The notes beneath the pieces were generated by a model, which was not told the DNA's origin, searched no databases, and was given only the letters and a program-made list of their open reading frames with translations. From positions 1,550,001-1,614,000 of the forward strand of contig NZ_CP047452.1 in assembly GCF_030440595.1 (NCBI RefSeq): a stretch of 64,000 nucleotides of DNA. Reading direction: 5' to 3'. Both the position numbers and the translations under genes were made by a program. Positions 49,908 through 59,012 of this stretch are shown piece after piece (the first letter of the stretch is position 1; each line of letters opens with the position of its first letter). Origin of the DNA: Corynebacterium glucuronolyticum DSM 44120 (lineage in GTDB: Bacteria > Actinomycetota > Actinomycetes > Mycobacteriales > Mycobacteriaceae).

Positions 49908-50768
49908 CTATGTCCTGTCCGCAAGCCACACGGGTTGTAGCATATGCCAATCGGTGGGGTGAGCGGATAGCGTTTCTTCAAATTCATCGGCAATGCGCTG
50001 CGTGGTCTCTTCAACTGTCGTCACAGGAATCGCCGGCCGCAACGAGAGGCCCCAGCCGGAGCCTGTGAAGTAGACATCTGCAACATGCAGCGGTGCCCCT
50101 GTGCGCTGAGCGAGCACAGCAGGCCCTGCCGGGAAGGTCGCTGCCTCCCCAAAAAATGAAACGGCTACACCGCGGCCTTTGAGATCTCGTTCCCCCATCA
50201 TGGCCACGACAGAGCCTCTCGATACATCCTTTTCAAGATTCGTGAGCGGGTGAGAATCGTGCGGATACACCGTGAAGCCCAACTCCTCTCTGTAGGAGAC
50301 AAAGGCCTGGTAGAGCTCTTCGGGCTGAAGATGCTCGGCAACGGTGGAGAAGCCACCTACTTCGAGCACGAGGGCTACACCGGCCAAATCCCAATTTCCA
50401 CTGTGGGTAAGCGTGATGATGGCACCGCGATCACGGTCGAGGTTGTTTATCCCCTCGATGGTGAGGGTATCTGGAACGATCTTGTGGAGAGCGAAGGCTT
50501 CGTACCAGTAACGGGCATACGACTCCAGTCCGCGTCGTACTTCTTCTCTAGAGGCGGGACGGCCTAGCACGCGAGTCAGGTTCTTCTCCAACTGTGCATT
50601 ACCGCCCACGCGGCGCGCAGCGAACCGAAAGAGTGCCCGGCCCCACGATTCTGGCAGCAGGCAGACAACGGACCAACCGAGAACGTAACCAGCCGCCGTC
50701 CACTCGTGTTTTTTCACTAACCGCCAAAACAACGGAATTAGACTGGTTTTTCTTCCATTGGAGTTCAC
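49908..50768 (-). CDS. Phosphatidylinositol mannoside acyltransferase
   Basis: Lauroyl/LpxL-type acyltransferase of 286 residues that should acylate the 6-position of the PIM mannose (mycobacterial PatA role). The catalytic His is in LTHSGNWDLAG and the Glu in MMGERDLKGRGV; a hydrophobic N-terminal part suggests membrane association. The start is GTG with a poorly placed AGG, so the exact start is uncertain. In relatives it is fused tightly to pgsA; here a terminator and repeats separate them. Confidence 0.9.
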   Translation of the reverse strand: MNSNGRKTSLIPLFWRLVKKHEWTAAGYVLGWSVVCLLPESWGRALFRFAARRVGGNAQLEKNLTRVLGRPASREEVRRGLESYARYWYEAFALHKIVPDTLTIEGINNLDRDRGAIITLTHSGNWDLAGVALVLEVGGFSTVAEHLQPEELYQAFVSYREELGFTVYPHDSHPLTNLEKDVSRGSVVAMMGERDLKGRGVAVSFFGEAATFPAGPAVLAQRTGAPLHVADVYFTGSGWGLSLRPAIPVTTVEETTQRIADEFEETLSAHPTDWHMLQPVWLADRT

Positions 50769-50900
50769 CCTACCAACCTATCAGCTTGTGTTTCCGCCCG
50801 ATTCTGTTCTGGTAATTAGAGATCGCTTTTCCCTTGAGAGCCTTGCAATCAGCGCGTGCACTGAAGCTGGAACGAGGCCCCATACGCACAACTGCCCCAA

Positions 50901-50980
50901 CGGCGCCCACAGGGTTCCTATCCCCGACGGCGCCCACAGGGTTCCTATCCCCGACGGTGCCCACAGGGTTCCTATCCCGA
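50901..50980. repeat. 27-bp tandem repeat, three units
   Basis: Units at 50901-50927, 50928-50954 and 50955-50980. The first two are identical; the third has one substitution and one deletion near its end. Confidence 0.92.
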
Positions 50981-51059
50981 CGGCAACAGTGATGTGGATC
51001 GGAGTCAGGCGTACAAGCTACAAGGCGCGTGACTAAGCAGACGCCACCGATCACGTAAT

Positions 51060-51070
51060 CGTCGACAAGC
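51060..51070 (+). repeat. Dispersed word CGTCGACAAGC, copy 6
   Basis: Eleven-base match, plus strand, 20 bp from the pgsA terminator. Confidence 0.6.
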
Positions 51071-51086
51071 CTGAACCCTCAGAAAA

Positions 51087-51120
51087 CGAAAACCCTCCCA
51101 CTCAGCAGAGTGGGAGGGCT
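51087..51120 (-). terminator. Terminator downstream of pgsA
   Basis: CCCTCCCACTC / GAGTGGGAGGG stem with AGCA loop; the minus strand continues TTTTCGTTTTC. Confidence 0.92.
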
Positions 51121-51147
51121 CAACCTGAGGTCTCCAGCGGTTCGAGA

Positions 51148-51792
51148 TTATTGATCCTCGGCACCGGCCGGAGGGGCACTCATCTTGCCGGCCAGCGGAT
51201 CGCGGGACGCCATGATGAGTCGCTGAATGACAGTCCACACAGAGCCAACAGCCAAGACCCACATTGCGACCTCGAAGCCCCAAGGGACACCGAAACCAGC
51301 TAGCGCGATGCCGAGGTAGCCGATAATTAGCCGCTCCGGGCGCTCAATGAGTCCACCGACCATCCGGAAACCGCTTGCCTCACCACGCGCCTTGACGTAG
51401 CTCGTCACCTGGGAACCAATCAGGGCCACAAAGGTGGCGGCAACAGTCGCCCGATCCGTCCCGGCGACGAACACCTCCCACCAGATGATGGCGGAAAAGA
51501 GTGCGCCGTCGGTGATCCGATCGCATGAAGCATCAAGCGTTGAACCGAACCGCGTACCGCCACCGCTGCGCCTGGCCATGGTGCCATCGATCATGTCGAA
51601 GGCAGAAAACAAACCAGACACGACCGCTGCTGCCACAAGGTGCCCAGTAGGAATGAGGACAACAGCCGCCAACGTGGTCAATACCGCCCCAACGACGGTC
51701 ACCGTGTTGGGGGTCAGTCCCGCCCTGAGAGCAAGGTCAGCAACGGGCTCAACTATGACGCGCGCAGGCTTTCGTCCATGAACGCTGAGCAC
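51148..51792 (-). CDS. pgsA: Phosphatidylinositol phosphate synthase
   Basis: CDP-alcohol phosphatidyltransferase joining CDP-diacylglycerol and inositol 1-phosphate, the entry step to PI and PIMs. The 214-residue membrane protein contains the full signature D-x2-DG-x2-AR-x8-G-x3-D-x3-D in DMIDGTMARRSGGG and GSTLDASCDR. It starts with GTG, GGAGGAG upstream, two bases after the HIT gene stop. A strong terminator follows. Confidence 0.93.
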   Translation of the reverse strand: MLSVHGRKPARVIVEPVADLALRAGLTPNTVTVVGAVLTTLAAVVLIPTGHLVAAAVVSGLFSAFDMIDGTMARRSGGGTRFGSTLDASCDRITDGALFSAIIWWEVFVAGTDRATVAATFVALIGSQVTSYVKARGEASGFRMVGGLIERPERLIIGYLGIALAGFGVPWGFEVAMWVLAVGSVWTVIQRLIMASRDPLAGKMSAPPAGAEDQ

Positions 51793-51794
51793 AG

Positions 51795-52352
51795 CTACTC
51801 CTCCCCCAACACCACGTCACCGGGAGCCCACTCCGCGTCGTGCCACGCGCGCGCGAGCAGATCACGGGTCTGCTGGAGAGTTTGCGGAAGAACCTTGGTT
51901 GCGTCGATGATCGTCATGAAGTTCGAGTCACCCGACCACCGTGGCACGATGTGCAGGTGGAGATGCTCACCGACGGAACCGCCAGATGCGCGACCAAGGT
52001 TGAAACCAACGTTCATCGCATCGGGTGAGCTGACCTCTTTGATCACGCGGACAGCGACGCGCGCCCAATCCATAATCTCCCGGTACTCATCCTCAGTTAG
52101 CTCCTCCAATTCCGCCACCTTGCGGAAAGGGACGATGAGGAGGTGACCGGCGTTGTACGGAAACTTGTTCATCACCGCGTAGCAGGTTGTGCCACGAGCG
52201 ACGATGAGGCCTTCGCGGTCCTCCATCTCCGGGATAACCACGAAAGGATCACTCACCTTCTTGCGATCATCATTGACGATGTAGCTCTGCCGGTAGGGCG
52301 CCCACAGGCGCTCCAACCGGTCAGAACGACTCGCTTCTTCACCACTAGTCAA
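51795..52352 (-). CDS. HIT-family nucleotide hydrolase/phosphorylase
   Basis: 185-residue histidine-triad protein with [10 protein letters not shown] and the upstream [16 protein letters not shown] segment. The mycobacterial gene at the same place (between thrS and pgsA) encodes an Ap4A phosphorylase, so dinucleoside polyphosphate breakdown is the likely role. The reading starts at TTG 52352, overlapping the thrS stop, with AAGGA about 11 bases upstream; the start is moderately certain. Confidence 0.9.
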   Translation of the reverse strand: MTSGEEASRSDRLERLWAPYRQSYIVNDDRKKVSDPFVVIPEMEDREGLIVARGTTCYAVMNKFPYNAGHLLIVPFRKVAELEELTEDEYREIMDWARVAVRVIKEVSSPDAMNVGFNLGRASGGSVGEHLHLHIVPRWSGDSNFMTIIDATKVLPQTLQQTRDLLARAWHDAEWAPGDVVLGEE

Positions 52353-54414
52353 GGTTGATGGTGTCCTTACTGGGCTGCTCGTTCTTGCGGGAACGGACCC
52401 ACGACGTGATGATTTCTACAGCCTTGTCCGCAGGAACACCGTTTACCTGGGAACCATCAAGGAAGCGGAAGCTGACAGCCCCGGCCTCCTGGTCGCGAGC
52501 ACCAGCCAGCAACATGAACGGGACCTTGCCCGTCGTGTGGTTGCGGATCTTCTTCTGCATCCGGTCATCCGAGGTGTCCACCTCGGCGCGGATTCCCTGC
52601 GCCTTCAGCTTGCCGATGACACCTTCCAGGTAATCGACAAACTCGTCGGCAACCGGGATACCGGTGACCTGGTGCGGGGCGAGCCAAGCCGGGAACGCAC
52701 CGGCGTAGTGCTCGAGAAGCACACCGAAGAAACGCTCAATGGAGCCAAACAGTGCGCGGTGGATCATGATCGGGCGCTTCTTGGAGCCGTCAGAGGCGGT
52801 GTACTCCAACTCGAAACGCTCGGGCAGGTTGAAGTCCAACTGCACCGTGGACATCTGCCACGTACGACCGATGGCGTCACGAGCCTGAACGGAGATCTTC
52901 GGTCCATAGAAAGCTGCGCCGGCGGGATCCGGAACAAGCTCAAGCCCGGAGGCCTTGGCTACGCGCTCGAGGATCGCCGTGGACTTCTCCCAGATTTCGT
53001 CAGATCCCACGAACTTGTTCGGATCCTTCGTGGAGAGTTCTAGGTAGAAGTCATTGAGGCCATAGTCTTTGAGCAGGCTCAAAATGAAGTTCAATACGCC
53101 GGTCAGCTCGTCCTCGAGCTGCTCCTCGGTGCAGTAGATGTGAGCATCATCCTGTGTGAAGCCGCGGGCACGGGTGAGGCCGTGCACCACGCCGGACTTC
53201 TCGTAGCGGTACACGGTGCCGAACTCGAACAGGCGAAGCGGCAGCTCACGGTAGGAACGGCCACGGGAAGCATAAATAAGGTTGTGCATCGGGCAGTTCA
53301 TCGGCTTGGCGTAGTAGTCCTGCGGCTGCTTGGTGCAGTTGCCGTCCTCGTCGTACTCGCCATCCAATTGCATGGGCGGGAACATTCCGTCCGCGTAGAA
53401 GTCCAAGTGACCGGACTTTTGGAAGAGGTCGCCCTTGGTGATGTGAGGCGTGTTCACAAAGGAGTAGCCATTCTCCAGGTGCCGGCGACGGGAGTGTTCC
53501 TCCATCTCCAGGCGGATGATTCCTCCGTCCGGGTGGAATACCGGGAAACCTGAGCCGATCTCGTCAGGGAAGCTAAACAGATCCAGCTCCTGGCCAAGAC
53601 GGCGGTGGTCACGCTTTTCTGCCTCTTCCAGCATGGTGAGGTAATCGTCGAGAGCCTCCTTAGACTCCCAGGCGGTGCCGTAGATGCGCTGCATGCCGTC
53701 GCGGGACTGGTCACCTTTCCAATATGCAGCGGACGAACGCAGAAGTTTGAACGCTGGAATGTAGCGGGTGGTGGGGACGTGTGCCGGACCGCGGCAGAGG
53801 TCGAACCACTCGGTTTCGTTCGTCCGCGGGTTGACGTTGCGGTAGCCTGTGAGTTCACCGTGAGCGTCCACATCGGCAGCCTCATCGAGGACGGTCCCCT
53901 TGGACTTATCCTCAATGAGCTCCAGCTTGTACGGCTCCTCCGCCATTGCGGTGCGTGCCTCATCAAGTGATTCCCAGGCGAAGCGCTCGAAACGCTGGCC
54001 GGTCTTGATGATCTTCTTCATCCGCTTCTCGATCTTCTTCAGATCTTCAGGGGTAAAGGAGCGCTCGGTGCCGAAATCGTAGTAAAAACCGTTCTCTACA
54101 GCCGGGCCGATTCCGAGCTTCGTGCCGGGGAATTCGGCCTGGACGGCTTGCGCCATTACGTGTGTGGCGGAGTGACGAATGACTCCGCGCCCCTCATCGG
54201 ATGCGGCGATGACTGTGGTCATCGTCGTGTCTACCTCCGGGGTGAAGGACAGGTCTTTGAGGTCACCCTCCGCGGTCTTGACGCAAACGACGGCGTCAGG
54301 TCCCTTGGATGGGAGATCCAGTTCGCGCATAGCCTTGCCGGCGGGGACGCCAGCGGGCACCAAAAATTCAGTCACAGTGGATTCCACTTTCATGTTGGGG
54401 GTGCGCACCGACAT
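52345..54414 (-). CDS. thrS: Threonyl-tRNA synthetase
   Basis: 689-residue class II synthetase with an N-terminal TGS domain, the editing domain ([12 protein letters not shown]) and catalytic core (motif 2 [27 protein letters not shown]; motif 3 [20 protein letters not shown]), and an anticodon-binding C-terminus. Its stop overlaps the HIT gene start, forming a thrS-HIT-pgsA operon. The true start could be seven codons later. Confidence 0.97.
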   Translation of the reverse strand: MSVRTPNMKVESTVTEFLVPAGVPAGKAMRELDLPSKGPDAVVCVKTAEGDLKDLSFTPEVDTTMTTVIAASDEGRGVIRHSATHVMAQAVQAEFPGTKLGIGPAVENGFYYDFGTERSFTPEDLKKIEKRMKKIIKTGQRFERFAWESLDEARTAMAEEPYKLELIEDKSKGTVLDEAADVDAHGELTGYRNVNPRTNETEWFDLCRGPAHVPTTRYIPAFKLLRSSAAYWKGDQSRDGMQRIYGTAWESKEALDDYLTMLEEAEKRDHRRLGQELDLFSFPDEIGSGFPVFHPDGGIIRLEMEEHSRRRHLENGYSFVNTPHITKGDLFQKSGHLDFYADGMFPPMQLDGEYDEDGNCTKQPQDYYAKPMNCPMHNLIYASRGRSYRELPLRLFEFGTVYRYEKSGVVHGLTRARGFTQDDAHIYCTEEQLEDELTGVLNFILSLLKDYGLNDFYLELSTKDPNKFVGSDEIWEKSTAILERVAKASGLELVPDPAGAAFYGPKISVQARDAIGRTWQMSTVQLDFNLPERFELEYTASDGSKKRPIMIHRALFGSIERFFGVLLEHYAGAFPAWLAPHQVTGIPVADEFVDYLEGVIGKLKAQGIRAEVDTSDDRMQKKIRNHTTGKVPFMLLAGARDQEAGAVSFRFLDGSQVNGVPADKAVEIITSWVRSRKNEQPSKDTINLD

Positions 54415-54943
54415 ACCTGGCCGGCAACGTCACCCGCATTTTCTGTTTCCCCTCCCCTGGTAATAGGAAGGTCGCCCAGGCTTTCCGACGCCACGCTGGC
54501 ACGGTAGTTACGCAACGTGCGCTTTCCTCGTGGTTGCTTGTCGACGTTTGAAAGCAGAGCTGGTGTCATCGTACTCCCCAACCGTGGACAACGCTGTACC
54601 GGCCTTATAAAGAGATGATTATTCGGGGCCGACAGCGCACGAGTATGCCCGCCGGTCGGTGCATCCCCCCACTGCATCGCCTCGCATCGCAATGGCTCCG
54701 CCCCACAGCGGATCTCCGCCCCCATAGGTCCTCAAAGGGCCGCATAGATCCCCACAGATCAGCATAAGTCAATGCCCTAGACATGACACAACATGAGCAT
54801 GGACTGTCCCGTAGAGGCACGACGACGTGCCACCTCTGCGCGTTGCTTCTGGCAAGCGGACGTTGGTCGACCCCACACAGACCGAGGTGCACCGATATGC
54901 TTTACACATCGATGCACCTCATCAACTCATCGCCTTCGAAGGC
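54415..54943. other. Intergenic region Dyp peroxidase-thrS
   Basis: About 530 bp; one dispersed word (54536-54546) about 120 bp upstream of thrS. No gene or tRNA-responsive leader structure recognised. Confidence 0.4.
54536..54546 (-). repeat. Dispersed word CGTCGACAAGC, copy 7
   Basis: Eleven-base match, minus strand, upstream of thrS. Confidence 0.6.
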
Positions 54944-56206
54944 TTATGACTCAAGTAGTCCCTCAGCCCAGTACGTGTCGCGGCCTTCACCCACACCTGG
55001 CGGGCAGAAGTACACGGAAGAGCCGATATGCGTAGTCCACTGATTGAGTCGATCAGCCTGGTCAAGCCTCTTTTGGATGGCCGTGAACTGCTCCTCAGGG
55101 TTCTTTTGGAAGCAGATAAAGATAAGACCGGAATTCGATCGATCAATGTCTCCGGGAACCGGTGGCAGATCATAGTTGTACGCCCGGCGTTTCAACTTCT
55201 GGTTCGGCTTGTCATCTGGATTGACCGCCCGCGCCATATGGCTCATCGGATCAATGACCGGAAGTCCAAGCTCATCGGTCTTCTTGTAGTCAGCCGGCGT
55301 GAACTCGTCGCCGCCGGACAGCGGAGCGCCTTCAGTCATTGTGCGCCCGAAGACCATCTCGCGGGAAGCACGGTCGAGCTTCTCCCACTCATCCATGTTG
55401 TAGGCAATACGGCGAACGACGAGACACGTCCCGTCCTTCGCCCAATCCGGCCCTTCGTCAATCCAGACCTGGTCAGCGTATTCCTCATCGGAGGAGGGAT
55501 TCACCGTACCGTCCTTAAAGCCGAACAGGTTACGGCCCGTTGCCCCCTTCTCGACGCTTCCGGAGGCGTGGAGGAAGCCGTGCTGCAGCCACTTCACCTC
55601 GGCATAGCGAACGGAAGAGCGGATGAAGTGTCGGGTTGCATGGGCCAGGGTAATCGGATCATCTGCACAAATCTGCACACAGATATCGGTCTGCCCCCAT
55701 TCATCTTCCAGCTTATCCTTGGAAAACGCGTCGATGTCATGCAGCCAGCTCGGCTTCTGATCTGTTAGTCCAAGCTTGTCAAAGAATGGCTCCCCCAGCC
55801 CGCACGTCATCGTGAGGTTCGCGGGGGTCCATGCGAGTTCAGGCTCGAGGTCACCCACCGGCGTTTTGCCGGTGGTCAACCGTCGAGCATCCTCTGTCCA
55901 CAGACGCAAGAGACGCTTAGCATCATCACGCTTGACATCACGGTACAGATTGAACCCTAAGACGTTGGCAAACGCTTGGGGCGGGGTGGAAATACCCGCC
56001 TGGTGCTCGCCTTCGAATTCCACCTCTGTGTTCTTCAGAGGCATGTCAGAATTTGGGCCGTCCCCGGTGATGTCCTGTTCTTTGGCTTTCTTGTCCAAGG
56101 AATCCTTGGCAAATGCGGGAGCAGCCAGTGCTGAACCAGCGAGTGCCGAAGACCCGACAAGGAAGCCGCGTCGACTAAGCGAATGATGAGTGTCCTCATG
56201 CGCCAT
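54944..56206 (-). CDS. Tat-exported Dyp-type haem peroxidase
   Basis: 420 residues with a twin-arginine signal (SRRGFLVGSSALAGSALAAPAFA). The dye-decolorising peroxidase motifs are present: GFKDGTVNP (GxxDG with distal Asp) and MSHMARAVNP (likely proximal His). It most resembles the EfeB/DtpA group. Downstream of CopC and PCu(A)C homologues, it could take part in copper-enzyme maturation as described for the Streptomyces DtpA system, or in haem-iron handling as EfeB; no EfeU/EfeO genes are nearby. Confidence 0.92.
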   Translation of the reverse strand: MAHEDTHHSLSRRGFLVGSSALAGSALAAPAFAKDSLDKKAKEQDITGDGPNSDMPLKNTEVEFEGEHQAGISTPPQAFANVLGFNLYRDVKRDDAKRLLRLWTEDARRLTTGKTPVGDLEPELAWTPANLTMTCGLGEPFFDKLGLTDQKPSWLHDIDAFSKDKLEDEWGQTDICVQICADDPITLAHATRHFIRSSVRYAEVKWLQHGFLHASGSVEKGATGRNLFGFKDGTVNPSSDEEYADQVWIDEGPDWAKDGTCLVVRRIAYNMDEWEKLDRASREMVFGRTMTEGAPLSGGDEFTPADYKKTDELGLPVIDPMSHMARAVNPDDKPNQKLKRRAYNYDLPPVPGDIDRSNSGLIFICFQKNPEEQFTAIQKRLDQADRLNQWTTHIGSSVYFCPPGVGEGRDTYWAEGLLES

Positions 56207-56290
56207 TGTTACTTACTCACTCTCTTCATAAACAGCCACGCGACGCTCGTACAGCGAGACCGTTTGGATTGATGGGAAAAATTGTGAACG

Positions 56291-56947
56291 TTACTTTGCG
56301 GAATCGGCGTGGTCGCCATGCTCCATGTGCTCACCGTGGCCCATGTCTCCACCCTCGTGATTCATGTGCATGTCTTCCATGCCGTTATCCACCTGAGCCT
56401 GTCCATCCGGACCGTAGTTCTCGATGCCGGACTGGATGTCACGCACCGGGATGTCCTTGAACTCGTAGCTGTTACCGTCGGCATCCTCGAAGGTGACATC
56501 GAGAGAGTCGCCAGCGGCAATCTCCGGGCTGTAGCCCATGATCATGGCATGGCTGCCACCGGGCTTCAGCTCGTAGGATCCACCGGCAGGAACGACGAAG
56601 CCGTCTTCCATCTCAACCATGGTGGTACCTTGCATCTCATGCAGCTGCCACATCTTGGCATCGACTGACCCGGACACCTTGACAATGTGGATGTCCTTGT
56701 CGGAGGAGTTCACGAGGTGACCGAAGATGCCGGTCATATCCTTGCCTTCAGGCTTAGCTTTCACAAATGCCTCCTCGAATGAAAGAGCATCTGCGGATTT
56801 CTCGTCGCTAGCCTTCACAGCCGTCGAGGTTGCTGCCGTCGTGTTGTCAGCTGCGGTGGTGCTTGCGCTCTCGCCGGTGGAGGAGCAACCTGCGAGTGCC
56901 ATGGCTCCTGCCATAGCCACTGCAACGAGAGAAACCTGAATCTTCAT
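56291..56947 (-). CDS. PCu(A)C copper chaperone lipoprotein with Met/His-rich tail
   Basis: 218-residue lipoprotein (lipobox LAGC). The copper-binding pattern H(M)x10Mx21HxM is visible: LHEMQG, a Met in the VEME segment, and SHAMIMG. The C-terminal tail (about 190-218) is rich in Met, His and Gly (MEDMHMNHEGGDMGHGEHMEH broken by acids) and probably binds extra copper. The gene lies between copC and the Dyp gene in one minus-strand group. PCu(A)C proteins deliver Cu(I) to cytochrome oxidase or other cuproenzymes. Confidence 0.9.
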   Translation of the reverse strand: MKIQVSLVAVAMAGAMALAGCSSTGESASTTAADNTTAATSTAVKASDEKSADALSFEEAFVKAKPEGKDMTGIFGHLVNSSDKDIHIVKVSGSVDAKMWQLHEMQGTTMVEMEDGFVVPAGGSYELKPGGSHAMIMGYSPEIAAGDSLDVTFEDADGNSYEFKDIPVRDIQSGIENYGPDGQAQVDNGMEDMHMNHEGGDMGHGEHMEHGDHADSAK

Positions 56948-57086
56948 GTAATTATTTTCCTTTCGCCTTAAGGCCTATCAACACGTGACACACACGCACA
57001 CGCGCACATGTGGGTTAAACATCAATTCGCTACTCAACTGACGAGAAAGCGCTGCTTTTGCCCGCCTGCTGTCCACAGCGAGTCCG

Positions 57087-57653
57087 CTATTTTCGAGTGA
57101 GGGCGAAGCCCACACCTCCCACGATGACGAGAACAAGTACTGCACCGAGTCCCCACGCCCACACGGGGATGCCACCGTTGTCAGTGGATTCCGTGTTAGC
57201 GGTCGCCACAGTTGTGGCACCGCCAGCTGGGTCATCGGATGTCTCGCTTGCTGCCGCATTGGGATCACCAACCGAAAAAGTCGTACCGCCACGGGTGGCG
57301 TGACCATCCGACGAGGTGATCTGGTAGCCAACGAGATAGTTACCCGGACCGGGGTCAATATCCTCCGGAATCTTCAGAGATACATATTGTTTGTCCAGGT
57401 CAGGTTGACCAGTGAACAGTACTTCCTTTGTGTCGGAGTTCGAAATTGCAACGGTATTGAAGTTCGGCTTTGGGATGCCAGAGAATTCCAGCACGATCTC
57501 GTGTGGGAACTCTTCGACTACAGACTTATCCTCGGGCGTTGCGTGCATGACGACATCATGAGCTGCCGCGAGTGGAGCGAATCCACCGAGCATCAGTGGT
57601 GTCGCCACTGCAATTGCACCGAGCCGCAGGAAAGCGTCCTGAACCAAAGCCAC
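57087..57653 (-). CDS. copC: CopC-domain copper-binding protein, membrane anchored
   Basis: 188 residues: signal peptide ending AAA, then the CopC beta-barrel starting HDVVMHATPEDKSV, whose N-terminal His is a Cu(II) ligand, and SSDGHATRGGTTF near the end. A Thr/Ala linker and one C-terminal transmembrane helix with KK-type stop anchor it facing outward. No CopD domain is fused. GTG 57653 has AAAGGA 11 bases upstream; an ATG 12 bases earlier abuts that site. The upstream region has an operator-like array. Confidence 0.9.
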   Translation of the reverse strand: MALVQDAFLRLGAIAVATPLMLGGFAPLAAAHDVVMHATPEDKSVVEEFPHEIVLEFSGIPKPNFNTVAISNSDTKEVLFTGQPDLDKQYVSLKIPEDIDPGPGNYLVGYQITSSDGHATRGGTTFSVGDPNAAASETSDDPAGGATTVATANTESTDNGGIPVWAWGLGAVLVLVIVGGVGFALTRK

Positions 57654-57699
57654 GTGTATGTACATCCTTTCTCATCGACCGGAAGGCCCGAATCCAGTG

Positions 57700-57776
57700 A
57701 TTGGGGTCACTTTCCAGTCACCCCAATTAGTCGAAGAAATATCCAGCTAAGTTCCAATGACCCCCTTTTGGGGTCA
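57700..57776. promoter_or_regulatory. Inverted half-site array upstream of copC
   Basis: Four half-sites of the type GGGGTCA/TGACCCC. One pair is ATTGGGGT...ACCCCAAT (about 57700-57727); the other is TGACCCC-CTTTT-GGGGTCA (57758-57776). They lie 50-120 bp upstream of the start, suiting a dimeric regulator of the copper cluster. Confidence 0.6.
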
Positions 57777-57841
57777 ATCGCACCGCGTATTTTTCACTCC
57801 AACCAATCACTTATTCCGAGATAAACAGTCTTGCCTATGTA

Positions 57842-57854
57842 TTGGTTATACCAA
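57842..57854. promoter_or_regulatory. Small inverted repeat TTGGT-TAT-ACCAA
   Basis: Perfect 5-bp arms around TAT, about 190 bp upstream of copC; possible operator, weak evidence. Confidence 0.3.
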
Positions 57855-58179
57855 CCAAACACCAGCCTAGAGAACCCGCCTCACCTTTCACAAGTAAGGC
57901 CCAACATATCTGAAATTCAAAACGTATAGAAGATGCACTACCCATCCCCATCTACCCTCTCCACCTAACGAGGAAGGCTCCAGACCTCACTCCTGATCCG
58001 CGCCATCGATTCCACCAAGATCCCCCACACTCCGATTCCTAACCCTTCCGAGGATCTGGATGGGCAGGCAGAAGCTAGACCCCCAGACACACGAAACTTC
58101 CCTTAACAACGACACGTCGTAACGACGCACGTTTTTCCCTTAACCCCTTAAGCTCCACATTCGCTAGCAATCGAGAAAA

Positions 58180-58213
58180 CAAAAGAGGTTCCCGCAGGAG
58201 CGCAGGAACCTCT
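58180..58213 (-). terminator. Terminator of the tRNA cluster
   Basis: AGAGGTTCC / GGAACCTCT 9-bp stem with TTTTGTTTTC downstream on the minus strand, directly after tRNA-Cys. Confidence 0.92.
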
Positions 58214-58216
58214 GGT

Positions 58217-58290
58217 TGGAGGTGGAAACGGGAATCGAACCCGTGTGCACGGTTTTGCAGACCGTTGCCTCACCACTCGGCCATTCCACC
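58217..58290 (-). tRNA. tRNA-Cys (GCA)
   Basis: Full cloverleaf on the minus strand: acceptor GGTGGAA/TTCCACC, anticodon loop with GCA, T-loop GGTTCGATTCC. CCA is encoded. Last gene of a four-tRNA transcript. Confidence 0.97.
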
Positions 58291-58346
58291 AAGTCATATC
58301 CCATTGTAAATGATGAGCCCCAACTCTTACGAGATGGGGCCTGGAG

Positions 58347-58419
58347 AGCGGATGACGAGATTCGAACTCGCGACCCTCACCTTGGCAAGGTGATGCGCTA
58401 CCAACTGCGCTACATCCGC
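58347..58419 (-). tRNA. tRNA-Gly (GCC), copy 1
   Basis: Acceptor GCGGATG/CATCCGC, anticodon loop TTGCCAA. CCA not encoded. Body identical to the other tRNA-Gly in the cluster. Confidence 0.97.
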
Positions 58420-58439
58420 AAAGAGCATTGAACTCTCAG

Positions 58440-58511
58440 TGCACGATACTGGGATTGAACCAGTGACCTCTTCCGTGTCAGGGAAGCGCTCTCCCGCTGA
58501 GCTAATCGCGC
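58440..58511 (-). tRNA. tRNA-Val (GAC)
   Basis: Acceptor GCGCGAT/ATCGTGC (one G-U), anticodon loop CTGACAC, T-arm ACTGG/CCAGT. CCA not encoded. Confidence 0.96.
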
Positions 58512-58535
58512 TAAAAGTGAAAACTAGTTTCACCG

Positions 58536-58608
58536 AGCGGATGACGAGATTCGAACTCGCGACCCTCACCTTGGCAAGGTGATGCGCTACCAACTGCGCT
58601 ACATCCGC
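58536..58608 (-). tRNA. tRNA-Gly (GCC), copy 2
   Basis: Same body as copy 1; first gene of the cluster in transcription order. Confidence 0.97.
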
Positions 58609-58904
58609 GTAACAACCAACTGCGCTTTGTGCTGTGCGTTGCTTGCTCCCAAAACAATAGCGTTAACTCAAAGATGTTACAAATCCCCTGGTAACAAGCT
58701 GTTTTGAAAAACGCTTTTGAATCACACGATTGGCATTAGGAGGCCTTGAGGCTGACCGATTGGAACCGTCGCGAATTCCCTGATCCGCCACATGGGCTCT
58801 CCTCCTTGTTTTTCCAGATGCTCTTTCCCCTTGGCCTCTCCCCGTTCCCCTAAAGAAGTGAGGCAACGATAATAGGGACCAGCACCACCACTGCGCGCGC
58901 GCCC

Positions 58905-59012
58905 GCCTTTCCCTCGACTCTCTTCTTTCCTCACATTTCTTCTCTTTCCTCCCCTTTTCTTCTCTTCTCTCCCACTACTTCCAAGCCTCCTCTTCCCCAC
59001 CCCTGCCCTCTC
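58905..59012. repeat. Polypyrimidine/polypurine tract
   Basis: About 108 bp in which the plus strand is overwhelmingly C and T (TTCT, CCTC, CTTTTC blocks), right after a GCGCGCGCGC run. Such tracts can form triplex or slipped structures. Confidence 0.8.

Larger units (their letters stand above)
50769..51147. other. Intergenic region pgsA-acyltransferase
   Basis: About 380 bp with a 27-bp minisatellite (50901-50980), one CGTCGACAAGC word (51060-51070) and the pgsA terminator. Confidence 0.5.
57654..58179. other. Intergenic region upstream of copC
   Basis: Beyond the two operator candidates I recognise no gene. The segment is rich in AAC/CCT words but has no clear repeat. Confidence 0.4.

Noticed and set aside
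50901..50980. Short coding repeat (27 bp encodes nine residues in frame)
   Set aside because: The surrounding frame has no start signal or conserved sequence and lies between a terminator and a gene start, so a non-coding minisatellite is more likely.
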